From the NCBI GenBank assembly GCA_900544625.1, contig UQVR01000001.1:1-64000 (forward strand): a stretch of DNA of 64,000 nt, given 5' to 3'. This document shows positions 25,353 to 36,400 of the stretch, piece by piece. Below the pieces are notes generated by a model. The model did not search any database, had not been told where the DNA came from, and saw only the letters and a list, made by a program, of their open reading frames with translations. Every line of letters starts with the position of its first letter. Position 1 is the stretch's first letter. A program made the position numbers and the translations under genes. This DNA comes from an uncultured Mycoplasmatota bacterium. GTDB lineage: Bacteria > Bacillota_I > Bacilli_A > RF39 > UBA660.

Positions 25353-27617
25353 ATGTTTAATATACCTGTTATTTTACTTAAAAATTTAGTAATACTTCCT
25401 AATCAAGAAATTAAACTTGAACTTAATAATGTAATAAGTGGTAAAGCAATAAATGATGCTAGTAGTAACTTTAAAAGTGAAATATTAGTAGTTGCTCCGA
25501 TGGATCTTTTAGAAGAAGAACCAAGCGTTGATGATTTACCTAAAGTTGGTGTTATTGCTAAAATAAAAAATAAAATAGATAATGATGGTGTTATTGAAAT
25601 AAAATTAAGAGGCCTTAAAAGAGTAGCAGTTAATAAATATTATCAAGAAAAAAATAATGAAGTTTTGTATAGCGAAGTTATGTATATTGATTTACCAGCT
25701 TTAGTGGAAGATGAAGAAAATGCTATATTAAAAAAACTGGTGGATACTTTAAAAAAATATATAAATATATCCAAAGGAATATCTAATGATATATTAAATT
25801 TTGTAAGCAATAATAAAGATTTAAATAAAATAACTGATGCAATTACATCTTTTTTACCGTTTAATATTGGTAAGAAACTTGAATATATGCAAGAAATTAA
25901 TCCCATTAAAAGAGCTAAAGCTTTAATTAAAGATATGAATGAAGAAATTAAAGGGATAGAAATTGATAACGAATTAGAAGAAAAAATTGATGAATCTTTA
26001 CAAAATGATCAAAGAAAATTTATTTTGAAGGAAAAAATGAAAGTTTTAAAACAAGAACTTGGTGAAGATTCTTGGAAAAAAGAAGAAGTAATAGAGTATA
26101 GAAAAGTTCTTGATAAATTAAAAATTGATAAAAAAATTAAAGATCATTTTAGTCATGAAATAGATAAATATGAAATTATGAGCGATGATGCCCTAGAAGT
26201 TAGTGTGATGCATAATTATTTAGATTGGGTATTACATTTACCATGGAATAAAACTAGAAAAGAAAATGCTAATTTTGATGAAGTATATAAAGAGTTAAAT
26301 AAATCTCATTTTGGAATGGATGAAATAAAAACTAGGATTAGTGAATATGTTGCTATTAAAAATTTAAATAGAAATATTCAAAGTCCAATTATATGTTTAG
26401 TAGGTCCTCCAGGTGTTGGTAAAACCACGATTGCTATGTCTATTGCTAAGGCTTTAAATCGTGATTTTTATAAAATTAGTGTTGGTGGCTTAAATGATTC
26501 AACTGAATTGGTGGGTTCAAGAAGAACATATTTAGCATCTGCTCCAGGTAAAATTATTCAAGGATTAAATAAATGCGGAAGTAATAATCCTTTAATATTA
26601 ATTGATGAAGTAGATAAAATGGTTAAAGATTATAAAGGAGATCCTGCTTCAACATTATTAGAAATTTTAGATCCGAATCAAAATAAAATATTTACAGATA
26701 ATTATATTGAAGAACCTTTTGATTTGAGTGGAGTATTATTTATTTTAACTGCTAATAATGTAAGTGATATACCTAAACCTATTTTAGATAGAGTAGAATT
26801 AATTGAACTTCATAGTTATACTGTTTTTGAAAAAAAAGATATAGCTAAAAACTATATGTTACCTAATATTTTATTAGATAATATGGTTTATGATAATAAA
26901 TTAAAATTTAGTGATGAATTATTATATTTTATAATAAATAATTATACTGAAGAAGCTGGAGTTAGAGATTTAGAAAGAGTTCTTTCTTCTTTAGCTAGAA
27001 AAATAACTATTAATAATGTAAAAGTATTAAATGAAGAAAGAGTAGTAAGATTACTAGGTAATCCTAAATATACAAGTAATTTAGTTATGGAAGAAGAAAA
27101 TGGCGTTGTTAATACATTGGCTGTAAGTAATAGTGGTGGAACTTTATCTAAAATAGAAGTTGTAACATGTAAAGGAAATGATAAATTGACTATTACAGGT
27201 AATGCAGGTAATATATTAAAAGAAAGTATTAGTGTTGTTTTAACTATGCTTAAACTTAAATATAAATATAGTTTTCATAATGAAGATATACATGTGCATT
27301 TCTTAGATGCATCTTCTAAAAAAGATGGACCATCTGCTGGTATTGCTTTAAGTGTAGCTTTATGTAGCTTAAAAGAAAATAAAAAGGTACCTAGTGATGT
27401 TGCATTTACGGGTGAAGTATCTTTAAATGGAAGTATTTTAAAAATCGGTGGACTCAAAGAAAAACTTATTGCTGCATATAATAAAAATATCAAAGTAGTG
27501 TATATGCCTAAAAGCAATAGTGAAGATTTAGAAAATGTTCCTAAACTTATTTTAAATAATATGGAAGTTATTCCTGTTAGTAATTTTAATGAAGTATATA
27601 CAAAATTATTTAAATAA
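25353..27617 (+). CDS. lon: ATP-dependent protease Lon
   Basis: 754 residues of LonA type. N-terminal substrate domain (to about 200), coiled linker, AAA+ module with Walker A GPPGVGKT and Walker B LILIDEVDK, and the C-terminal protease with the Ser-Lys dyad S661 (DGPSAG) and K704 (GGLKEKL). It degrades misfolded and regulatory proteins in the cytosol. The ribosome site GGAGGTG lies 8-10 bases before the ATG. murF follows 32 bases later with no terminator, so the two may share a transcript. Confidence 0.96.
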   Translation: MFNIPVILLKNLVILPNQEIKLELNNVISGKAINDASSNFKSEILVVAPMDLLEEEPSVDDLPKVGVIAKIKNKIDNDGVIEIKLRGLKRVAVNKYYQEKNNEVLYSEVMYIDLPALVEDEENAILKKLVDTLKKYINISKGISNDILNFVSNNKDLNKITDAITSFLPFNIGKKLEYMQEINPIKRAKALIKDMNEEIKGIEIDNELEEKIDESLQNDQRKFILKEKMKVLKQELGEDSWKKEEVIEYRKVLDKLKIDKKIKDHFSHEIDKYEIMSDDALEVSVMHNYLDWVLHLPWNKTRKENANFDEVYKELNKSHFGMDEIKTRISEYVAIKNLNRNIQSPIICLVGPPGVGKTTIAMSIAKALNRDFYKISVGGLNDSTELVGSRRTYLASAPGKIIQGLNKCGSNNPLILIDEVDKMVKDYKGDPASTLLEILDPNQNKIFTDNYIEEPFDLSGVLFILTANNVSDIPKPILDRVELIELHSYTVFEKKDIAKNYMLPNILLDNMVYDNKLKFSDELLYFIINNYTEEAGVRDLERVLSSLARKITINNVKVLNEERVVRLLGNPKYTSNLVMEEENGVVNTLAVSNSGGTLSKIEVVTCKGNDKLTITGNAGNILKESISVVLTMLKLKYKYSFHNEDIHVHFLDASSKKDGPSAGIALSVALCSLKENKKVPSDVAFTGEVSLNGSILKIGGLKEKLIAAYNKNIKVVYMPKSNSEDLENVPKLILNNMEVIPVSNFNEVYTKLFK

Positions 27618-27649
27618 GTTATAATTAAAATATGAAAGGTAGTGAAATA

Positions 27650-29020
27650 ATGAGAACATTAGATATTTATGAAAATGTTAAATATCTATCTATTTTTAAT
27701 GAAATTGATGTAAATATTAACAAAATAACTATTGATACAAGAAAAGTATGTGAAAATGATTGTTATATTGGTATTAAAGGTGATAAAAATGATGGAAATT
27801 TGTTTTATATGGATGCTTTTAATAAAGGTGCTAGTCTTGTAATACTTGAAAATTTTATAATAAATGATGAAATAATGGATTATATAAAAAATAACAATAA
27901 ATCTATAATAGTTGTTGACGATACAAAAAAAGCTTTAGGAAATTTAGCTAAGTATAAAAGAAGTCTTTTTTATAGTCCGGTTGTGGCAGTTACAGGTAGT
28001 GCTGGTAAAACTAGTACTAAAGATATGATTTATAGTGTTTTAAAAGAAAAATATAAAACACATAAAACTGTTGGAAATCAAAATAATCATATTGGATTAC
28101 CTTTAAGTATATTATCTTTAGAAAATGATAATGAAATGTTAGTACTTGAAATGGGGATGAATCATCTTGGGGAAATATCTTATTTAACTAATATTGCTAA
28201 ACCTGATATCGCTGTTATAACTAATGTTGGTACTGCCCATATTGGTAATCTTGGTAGTCGTGAAAATATTTTAAAGGCAAAACTTGAGATTCTTGAAGGA
28301 TTAAATCCTAAAGGGGCTTTAGTTATTAATAACGATAACGACTTATTACATGAATGGTTTTTAAATAATAAAGATAAATATAACATTATTACTATTGGTA
28401 TAAATGAAAAATCAGATTATATGGCAAATATTATTGAAAAAAATGAATGGTGGTCGACATTTTCATGTGATGATGTAATATATAAAGTTCCAGTTGGTGG
28501 AGAACATTTTATCTATAATGCTTTAGCATCTATAGCGGTGGGAAAATATTTTAAAGTTAATGATGAAGATATAAAGGCTGGTATTCTTAATTTTGAATTA
28601 AGTAGTAATAGAATGAGTGTTATAAATAATAATGGTATTATAGTAATAGATGACTCATATAATGCTAATTTTGATTCTATGAGTTATGCTATTAAGTATT
28701 TGGGTTCTTTAAATGGCAGAAATATTGCTGTTTTAGGTACAATGAGAGAACTTGGAGATTATACAGAAGAGTTACATAAGAAAATTGGTAATTTAATAGA
28801 AAAAGAAAAAATAGATATCTTAGTTACAGTTGGAGAAGATTCAGATTATATTAATGAAGGTGCTATAGAAGAAGGATTTAATAAAGATAATAGTTATCAT
28901 TTTAATAATAATACAGATGCTATTAATTTTATAAATTCTATTAAGAAAACTGATGATAATATATTAGTTAAAGCTAGTAATTCATTAAATTTTAAAGAGA
29001 TCGTAGAAAATATAAAATAG
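27650..29020 (+). CDS. murF: UDP-MurNAc-tripeptide-D-Ala-D-Ala ligase MurF
   Basis: 456 residues of the Mur ligase family. P-loop GSAGKTST starts at about residue 116, then the VGNQNNHIGLP segment, EMGMNHLGEI and IDDSYNANFDSM, all characteristic of MurF. It adds D-Ala-D-Ala to the peptidoglycan precursor, direct evidence for a cell wall. The start at 27650 is preferred because AAAGGTAGTG precedes it; an ATG at 27632 lies upstream of that site. Confidence 0.95.
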   Translation: MRTLDIYENVKYLSIFNEIDVNINKITIDTRKVCENDCYIGIKGDKNDGNLFYMDAFNKGASLVILENFIINDEIMDYIKNNNKSIIVVDDTKKALGNLAKYKRSLFYSPVVAVTGSAGKTSTKDMIYSVLKEKYKTHKTVGNQNNHIGLPLSILSLENDNEMLVLEMGMNHLGEISYLTNIAKPDIAVITNVGTAHIGNLGSRENILKAKLEILEGLNPKGALVINNDNDLLHEWFLNNKDKYNIITIGINEKSDYMANIIEKNEWWSTFSCDDVIYKVPVGGEHFIYNALASIAVGKYFKVNDEDIKAGILNFELSSNRMSVINNNGIIVIDDSYNANFDSMSYAIKYLGSLNGRNIAVLGTMRELGDYTEELHKKIGNLIEKEKIDILVTVGEDSDYINEGAIEEGFNKDNSYHFNNNTDAINFINSIKKTDDNILVKASNSLNFKEIVENIK

Positions 29021-29025
29021 AAATT

Positions 29026-29050
29026 AGAAACAATATTTTGTTTCTTTTTT
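29026..29050 (+). terminator. Terminator after murF
   Basis: AGAAACAA (29026-29033), TATT loop, TTGTTTCT (29038-29045), then T-rich sequence. Confidence 0.8.
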
Positions 29051-29062
29051 ATTTTAAAAATA

Positions 29063-29092
29063 TTGACTTGTTGTATAAATATTTAGTATACT
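29063..29092 (+). promoter_or_regulatory. Promoter of the SipW-type secreted protein gene
   Basis: TTGACT (29063-29068), an 18-base spacer, then TATACT (29087-29092). Confidence 0.65.
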
Positions 29093-29115
29093 AATATAGT
29101 AAGGATGGTAGCAAT

Positions 29116-30546
29116 ATGGATAGTAAAAAGGCAAAGATTATATCAATAGTTTCTATAGTAGCTTTAGCAGCTATTTTAGTGGGCGCTACATATGCATATT
29201 TTCAAGCTCAAACTGGAGAAGGTGCTCAAACTGATATTAAAATAAATGCAAATACTGTTGATACATTTAATTTTGCAATTGGAAACCCATTAAGTATTAA
29301 CTTAAATCAAGAAAACTTTGCAAGTGGAAAAGGAAATCAAACCGGAAGTACATATGCAAAAGCAATATTAACAGCAAATAATAAAACAAATAGTGCTACG
29401 AATAAATACTATCTATATTTAAATATATCGGATAATACCTTTGTATATAGTCAAAACAAAGATACACCAGAAATACTTTTAACAATAAAAGATGGAAATA
29501 ATACAGAATTAACAAGTGTAATAGGTTTGACATACAAAACAGTGACAGATGGTAAAGGAAATACAATATCTGGATTTGATATAACAAATAAAAACGGATT
29601 AATAACCATTTTAAATAATAGAGAAATTACTACAGCATCAACAACCGAAGAAACATGGAATGTAACAGTAACATTTGTCAATTATAATTTTAATCAAGCA
29701 GAAAATGCTGGTAAAAATTTTAATGCAGAATTAATTATACAAAAAGACGAAATTCCAACTAGTTTATCTAAAGTTTGTACATCTGGTGATCTTTTGGCTG
29801 ATTGCATTATTGCTTATGCAAATAAAAGTTTACCATCAGTGTCAGGTATCTATCATCACGATGCAAATTTAACAAATGGTGCGAATGATAATTCATATAG
29901 ATTTTCTGGTTCAAGTCCATTGAATTATATTTTAATTAATAAAAATTATTATAGAATAATCGGAGTAATAAATGGAAGAGTAAAGCTTATAAGTCTTGCA
30001 ACGATTGACAATATGCCTTGGAATAATAGCGCTACAGGCACTTGGGCTCAATCGAGTGTAAATGCTTATTTGAATGACACATATTTAAATCAACTTGGTG
30101 ATTTAAAAAATAATATTGATACCACTGTCTGGAAAGTTGGAGAAAATATAAATCATATATTGCATAGTAATCCATATGATACGTATCAAAATGAGGTTAT
30201 AAAACCAACAGATACTACAACATATAGTGCAAAAATTGGATTAATGTATGTAAGCGACTATGGATTTGCAGCTCTGTCTAAGGCATGGACGTTATCGATG
30301 AGTGATTATAATGATGCTCTAGCAACAAAAAACAATTGGATGTATTTAAAAAAGAATGAATGGACAATTTCATCTTTAAATTTATCAGAAAAATATTATA
30401 TTAATGCTGCTGGAGGTATTAGAGAAAATGTTGCTCCGGATGATTCAACTTTTTCTATTCGACCAGTCTTTTATCTTTCTTCAAATGTTAAATATCTTGG
30501 TGGTTCTGGAATACCTAGACAACAGCCAATTACAATTTCTTACTAG
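29116..30546 (+). CDS. Secreted protein with SipW/TasA-type signal and C-terminal DUF6273-like domain
   Basis: 476 residues. The N terminus (KKAKIISIVSIVALAAILVGATYAYFQ) is the signal type processed by SipW in TasA/camelysin-like proteins, with the YAYF end of the hydrophobic core. Residues about 40-210 form an Asn/Thr-rich beta domain. A second module from about 225 (ADCIIAYANKS, YRIIGVINGRVKLISL, KIGLMYVSDYGFA, IRPVFYLSSNVKYLGGSG) matches a repeat-type extracellular domain common in gut Bacilli, which I associate with DUF6273. No sorting motif or C-terminal anchor is present. No sipW is nearby. Role inferred: matrix or surface protein. Confidence 0.7.
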   Translation: MDSKKAKIISIVSIVALAAILVGATYAYFQAQTGEGAQTDIKINANTVDTFNFAIGNPLSINLNQENFASGKGNQTGSTYAKAILTANNKTNSATNKYYLYLNISDNTFVYSQNKDTPEILLTIKDGNNTELTSVIGLTYKTVTDGKGNTISGFDITNKNGLITILNNREITTASTTEETWNVTVTFVNYNFNQAENAGKNFNAELIIQKDEIPTSLSKVCTSGDLLADCIIAYANKSLPSVSGIYHHDANLTNGANDNSYRFSGSSPLNYILINKNYYRIIGVINGRVKLISLATIDNMPWNNSATGTWAQSSVNAYLNDTYLNQLGDLKNNIDTTVWKVGENINHILHSNPYDTYQNEVIKPTDTTTYSAKIGLMYVSDYGFAALSKAWTLSMSDYNDALATKNNWMYLKKNEWTISSLNLSEKYYINAAGGIRENVAPDDSTFSIRPVFYLSSNVKYLGGSGIPRQQPITISY

Positions 30547-30565
30547 AATTAAATTGTTTTGTGTA

Positions 30566-30604
30566 AAATAAAGTGCTTTTAAAAATGTACTTTATTTTTC
30601 TTTA
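30566..30604 (+). terminator. Terminator after the secreted protein
   Basis: AAATAAAGTGC (30566-30576) pairs with GTACTTTATTT (30587-30597) through one GT pair; Ts follow. Confidence 0.75.
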
Positions 30605-30647
30605 ATTAACTTTGTTATTGTGATAAAATATTATTAGGGAGTAAATT

Positions 30648-33482
30648 ATGCATATACCATTAAAAGTAACAACAGATTATACATTATTAAAAAGCTTAAT
30701 TAAGATGCCTGACTTAATTAGTTTTTTGTGTGATAATAAAATTAATGCATGTGGTATATGTGATGAAAATTTATACGGAGTGCTAGACTTTTATTTTAGT
30801 TGCAAAAAAAATAATATAAAACCCATTATTGGATTAAGTATTAAATTAAATAACTTAGAAGTATGTTTATATGCTATTAATTATGAAGGATATAAAAATT
30901 TATTAAAAATACATACTTTGAAGGAAAAGAATGAATTAAATGTTTTGAATATAAAAGAATTTTGTAAAAACATATTAGTGATATTACCATATGAAAGTAA
31001 AGAATTATATAATGAATTTAGTTGTTTTGATGTAATTTTTATTGGGTATAAAACTCAATATGAAAAAATTAATGCTTTGGCTATCACTAAAAATATTGTG
31101 TTTTTTAAAGATTTAAAAGTTTTAAAAAAAGAAGAAGTAAGTTATTTAAAGTATTTAGATATATTAAGAAAAGATAATATTGAAGTAAATAGTGATTGTT
31201 GCTATTGTGATGATGTTAGTGATGAAAATATTGAAAAAATAGTTAATTTGATTAATATAGAAATACCTTTAGATAAAAGATATATACCTAAGTATAGTGA
31301 TAATTCTTATGAATTGCTTAAAAATCTTTGTGTTAAAGGCTTAAATAAAAGATTAAATGGCAAAGTAAGTAAAGAATATGTTGATAGATTAAAATATGAG
31401 CTTGATGTAATAAATAAAATGGGGTTTGTAGATTATTTTTTAATTGTTTATGATTATGTTTTGTATGCTAAAAAAAATAATATTTTAGTGGGACCAGGCA
31501 GAGGATCTGCGGCAGGGTCTTTGGTAAGTTATTCAATAGGCATAACAGAGATTGATCCAATTAGTTTTGGGTTGATGTTTGAAAGATTCTTAAATCCAGA
31601 GAGAATTACAATGCCTGATATTGATATAGATTTTGATGCTTATAAAAGAGAACAAGTAATAGATTATGTAAGAAGTAAATATGGAATGAGTAATGTTGCT
31701 TTAGGTTTAACTTTTACAACTTTTAAAAGTAAATTAGTATTAAGAGAAGTAGGTAAAATGTTAAATATAAGTAATAATTTATTAGATAGTTTTATTAAAA
31801 GTATTAATGGAAGTTTAAGTTTAAAAGATAATTTAAAAAATGAAATTGTAAAAAAATATATTAATAATTATAAAGAAATAAAAAATTTGTATGTTATTTC
31901 GATGCATCTTGAAGGTCTTAAGAAAAATACTTCTACTCATGCTGCTGGTGTTGTAATATCAAGTGAGAAGCTAGATGAAATAATACCAATTCATTGTGAA
32001 AATAATACTTTAATTACAGGCTGTACAATGGATTATATGGAAAGTATTGGTTTACTTAAGATGGATTTTTTGGCTGTTAAAAATTTAAGTACAATTGCTA
32101 ATATTCTTGATGTAATTGGGCATGATAAACTTAAAAATATTAGCTTAGATGATAAAGAGGTATATAAAATATTTTCTTCTGGAAAAACTGAAGGAATCTT
32201 TCAATTTGAAACACCTTTACTTAGAAGCGTTATAAAAAAAATTGAACCAACATGCTTTCAAGATTTAGTGGCAGGTATTGCTTTGGGTAGACCTGGTGCT
32301 ATTGATGAAGTTGATACATATGTACTTAGAAAAAAAGGTAAAAAAAAGGTAGATTGTATTGATAAAACACTTGCTGTTATCTTAAAAGAAACATATGGTA
32401 TTATAATCTATCAAGAACAGATTATGGCAATACTTAGAGTTGTAGCTGGCTATACTCTTGCAGAAGCAGACTTAATAAGAAGAGCTATATCTAAGAAAAA
32501 AGAAAATATTATCAATGAAGAAAAAGAAAAGTTTATAAATAAGTCATTAAAAAGAGGTTATAAACTAGATGTAGTTTTAAAAATATATGATTTAATTGTT
32601 AAATTTGCAAATTATGGCTTTAATAAATCTCATTCAGTTGCTTATGCATATATTGCTTATCAAATGGCTTATTTAAAATTTAAATACCCAGAATATTTTA
32701 TTATAGAAATGATTAATGGTAAAGATAGTGATAAAATTAGAGACTCAATTAGTTTTTTGAAAAGTAAAGGTTTTAGAATAATTAAGCCTGATATAAATTT
32801 AAGTAAAAATGGATTTTATGTAAGAAATAAAGATGTTATGATGCCATTTATTCAAGTAAAAGGAATTAATGAAGATGTTGCTAAAAAAATAATTGAAGTA
32901 AGAGATATTGGATTTAAAGATATATTTGATTTTGCATATAAAACTAGGGATTTTATAAATGAAGATATATTTAAAAAGTTAGTTAAAGCAGGCTTGTTTG
33001 ATACATTTATGATTAATCGTCATACTTTAATAGAAAATATGGAAAGTATTATGAATTATGCTAATTTAAGTGATGGAACTGATATAATAAAAAAACCAGT
33101 ATTAATTGAAGTAAATGAGTATGATGAAGTAGATCTTAGAAATGATGAATTGGAAGCATATGGTATGCTTATTAGTAATCATCCTTCAAGTAAATATAAA
33201 AATGCAGTTAAGTTATGTGAAATAGAAAAAAAATTATTTAAAAATGTAAAATGTATAGTTTTGGTAGATAAAATTAGAAGTATTAAGACTAAAAAGAATG
33301 AAGATATGGCATTTATGTTATGTAGTGATGAAACTAAGTCTGGAGATTTTACTGTTTTTCCAAATAAATATGAAATAATAAATAATATCCATGAAGGTGA
33401 TCTTGTGGAAATAATGGGAAGTGTTTCAAAAAGATTTGACAAAGTGAGTATAATTGTTAATAATATAAAGAAGGTGGTTTAG
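30648..33482 (+). CDS. dnaE: DNA polymerase III alpha subunit DnaE (short, PHP-degenerate)
   Basis: 944 residues of the C-family polymerase. The catalytic acids are D324 and D326 in MPDIDIDFD and D473 in LLKMDFLAVKNL; the GPGRGSAAGSLV palm loop and HAAGVVIS are present, and a C-terminal HhH/OB part ends it. The N-terminal PHP domain has lost the metal ligands: the usual HxHT-type start reads PLKVTTDYTLLKS. At 944 residues it is shorter than typical DnaE (about 1100). In PolC-containing bacteria DnaE extends primers, mainly on the lagging strand. It ends directly against the polC ATG. Confidence 0.95.
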   Translation: MHIPLKVTTDYTLLKSLIKMPDLISFLCDNKINACGICDENLYGVLDFYFSCKKNNIKPIIGLSIKLNNLEVCLYAINYEGYKNLLKIHTLKEKNELNVLNIKEFCKNILVILPYESKELYNEFSCFDVIFIGYKTQYEKINALAITKNIVFFKDLKVLKKEEVSYLKYLDILRKDNIEVNSDCCYCDDVSDENIEKIVNLINIEIPLDKRYIPKYSDNSYELLKNLCVKGLNKRLNGKVSKEYVDRLKYELDVINKMGFVDYFLIVYDYVLYAKKNNILVGPGRGSAAGSLVSYSIGITEIDPISFGLMFERFLNPERITMPDIDIDFDAYKREQVIDYVRSKYGMSNVALGLTFTTFKSKLVLREVGKMLNISNNLLDSFIKSINGSLSLKDNLKNEIVKKYINNYKEIKNLYVISMHLEGLKKNTSTHAAGVVISSEKLDEIIPIHCENNTLITGCTMDYMESIGLLKMDFLAVKNLSTIANILDVIGHDKLKNISLDDKEVYKIFSSGKTEGIFQFETPLLRSVIKKIEPTCFQDLVAGIALGRPGAIDEVDTYVLRKKGKKKVDCIDKTLAVILKETYGIIIYQEQIMAILRVVAGYTLAEADLIRRAISKKKENIINEEKEKFINKSLKRGYKLDVVLKIYDLIVKFANYGFNKSHSVAYAYIAYQMAYLKFKYPEYFIIEMINGKDSDKIRDSISFLKSKGFRIIKPDINLSKNGFYVRNKDVMMPFIQVKGINEDVAKKIIEVRDIGFKDIFDFAYKTRDFINEDIFKKLVKAGLFDTFMINRHTLIENMESIMNYANLSDGTDIIKKPVLIEVNEYDEVDLRNDELEAYGMLISNHPSSKYKNAVKLCEIEKKLFKNVKCIVLVDKIRSIKTKKNEDMAFMLCSDETKSGDFTVFPNKYEIINNIHEGDLVEIMGSVSKRFDKVSIIVNNIKKVV

Positions 33483-36400
33483 ATGAGCGAAGAATTAAAT
33501 AGATTTTTTAAGAGTATTTCTTTTAATGATGATGCATTTAATGAAGCATTATTAGATAGAGTTGTTTTTAAAAAAGGGGAAAATAAATTTTTAGTATATA
33601 TAAAAAATAAAAATGTGTTGCCAGTTGGTAGTGTAAATAGATTGTTTTTGTGTGCTATGAATGGAATAAATGGAGAAAAAAACTGTGATATAAATATTAG
33701 TTATGATGAAGTAACAAATGAAGATATAATATCATATTTAGATTATTTGATAAATGATATTATATTAAAAAGACCATCTTTAATAAGTGTTAAAAAAAGT
33801 AGTATTGAAGTAATAGATAATACTATATATTTTCATGTATTAAATGATTTTGAAAGAAGTGATTTATTACATGAATCAAAAGGAATCCTTAATAATTTAA
33901 ATAGATATGGATTAGGTAATTTTAATATTGAAGTAAATATAAGTGAAGATGAAAGAAAAAATATTCAAGAAGAAATAGAATTAGAAAAACAAAGTGTATC
34001 ATCTAAGAAAGAAGAAGAAAGTCCCATTATTTTAGGAGTACATAAAGATGGCGATGTAATAAAATTAAATAATATTTTGGGAGAAATGAAAAATATTATT
34101 GTGGAAGTATATATATTTCAAAAAGAAGTGACAGAAAGGCAAGGAAAAAAAGGCCCAGTATTTATCATGAATATGAAAGTTAGTGATAAAACTGATAGTT
34201 ATTTAATGAAACTGGTTAGGTTTAATGAAGAAGAGTTTGCTCATTTAAATAAAAAGCTAAATGTAGGCTCTTGGTATAGAGTTCATGGACATATGGAAAT
34301 GGATGAATATTTACATCAAATGGTTATTAATGCAAGAAATATTGAAATAATTCCATCTAAGGATGTAAGTGTTAAAGATGATTGTAAAGAAAAAAGAGTG
34401 GAACTTCATGCTCATACAATGATGAGTATGATGGATGGTGTAGTTCCAACTGCAGGTCTTGCTAAATTTGCTATGAAACTTGGACATAAAGCCGTTGCTG
34501 TAACCGATCATAATTCATTACAGGCTTATCCAGATATATATAACGCTTTGCAAAAAGCTAATAAGGGTAAAGAGGATGCTGATAAATTTAAAGCCTTATA
34601 CGGAGCAGAACTTAATGTTGTTGATGTTGAGTCTAATATAGTTTTTAAAAATAAAGAATATCCTTTGTTTGACCAAGAATATGTTGTGTATGATACTGAA
34701 ACTACGGGGTTAAATAGTGGTGTTGATCAAATGATTGAAATCGGGGCAGTTAAAGTAAAAAATGATGAAATTATTGATAGGTTTGATGAGTTAATTGCTT
34801 GTCCAACACCTTTACCTAAGATTATAACAGAACTTACTAATATTACTGATGAAATGTTAGTGGGAAAAGATTCAGAAGAAAATGTAACCAAAAGGTTTTT
34901 AGAATTTTGCGGAGATTTGCCTTTAGTTGCTCATAATGCTCAATTTGATATTTCTTTTGTAGCAAGTGCATGTAAAAAATATAATCTAGGCGAATTTAAT
35001 AATACGGTTGTAGACACTATGGGACTTGCTAGAAACATGTATCCAACATGGAGAAATCATAAGTTATCTACTTTGGTTAAAAATCTAGAAGTTGAATGGG
35101 ATGAAGATAAACATCATAGAGCAGATTATGACTGCGAAGGAACTAGTAAATGTTTTTATAAAATGCTATATGAATTAAAGCGTCAAAATATTAATACCAC
35201 GATAGATTTAGAAACTTTAGCAGATAAAGAAAATGCTATTAAATTTGCTAGACCTTTTCATTTAACTGTAATTGCTAAAAACCCTGTGGGATTAAAAAAC
35301 TTATTTAAGATAATTAGTTTAGCTAATACAAAATACTTATTTAAGGGTAAAGATGCTAAGATTCCTCGGACTGATTTGATAAGTTTGCGTGATGGGTTAA
35401 TCGTTGGTAGTGGTTGTGTTAATGGTGAAGTTTTTGATAAGGGCTACGGTATGAGTGATGATGACTTAAAAGATTTAATGAATTTTTATGATTATATTGA
35501 GGTTCAACCAGCTTCTGTTTGTTCACATTTAATTGGAGAAGATAAAAAATTTCATAGTGTAATGGAATATAATGGTTACGTTTCAAGATTAGTTAAACTT
35601 GCTAAAAGTATAGGAAAACTAGTTTGTGCAACCGGGGATGTTCATAATTTAAGACCGGAAGATTTAATTTATCGTAAAGTCATTGTTCATCAAAAAACTA
35701 ATGGTAAAATTCATCCTTTAAATAGAGAAGGGATTGAACTACCTAATATGTATTTTATGACTACTGAGGAAATGCTTGATGCATTTTCATTTCTAGGTGA
35801 AGATTTAGCTAAAGAAATAGTTATTACAAACACAAATAAAATTGCTGATATGGTTGAACATTTACAAATAATTAGAGATAAATTGTATACCCCAGTTTTG
35901 GAAAATAGTGCAGAAGTAACTAAAGAAATGGTTTATAATAAAGCACATGAAATATATGGTAATCCCCTTCCTAAAAATATTGAAGAAAGGTTGGAAGCGG
36001 AACTTGCAGGTATCATTGGTGGTGGGTATGATGTTATTTATCTAATTGCTGAAAAATTGGTTAAAAAATCAAATGAAGATGGATATTTTGTAGGTTCTCG
36101 TGGATCTGTTGGTTCAAGCTTAGTTGCTACGATGATGGGAATAACTGAAGTTAATGGACTTCCTCCACATTATGTTTGTCCAAATTGTAAGAAATCTTAT
36201 TTTGAAGACGAAGCTGGTGAGAGTCTGGCAAGCCTTTATCCGTCAGGTTATGATATGCCTGATAGGACTTGTAAATGTGGTACAAAACTAAAAAAAGAAG
36301 GACAAGATATGCCATTTGCAACATTCTTGGGATTTAAAGCTGAAAAAGTTCCAGACATCGACCTTAATTTTTCAGGGGATAATCAAGCTGATGCTCATAA

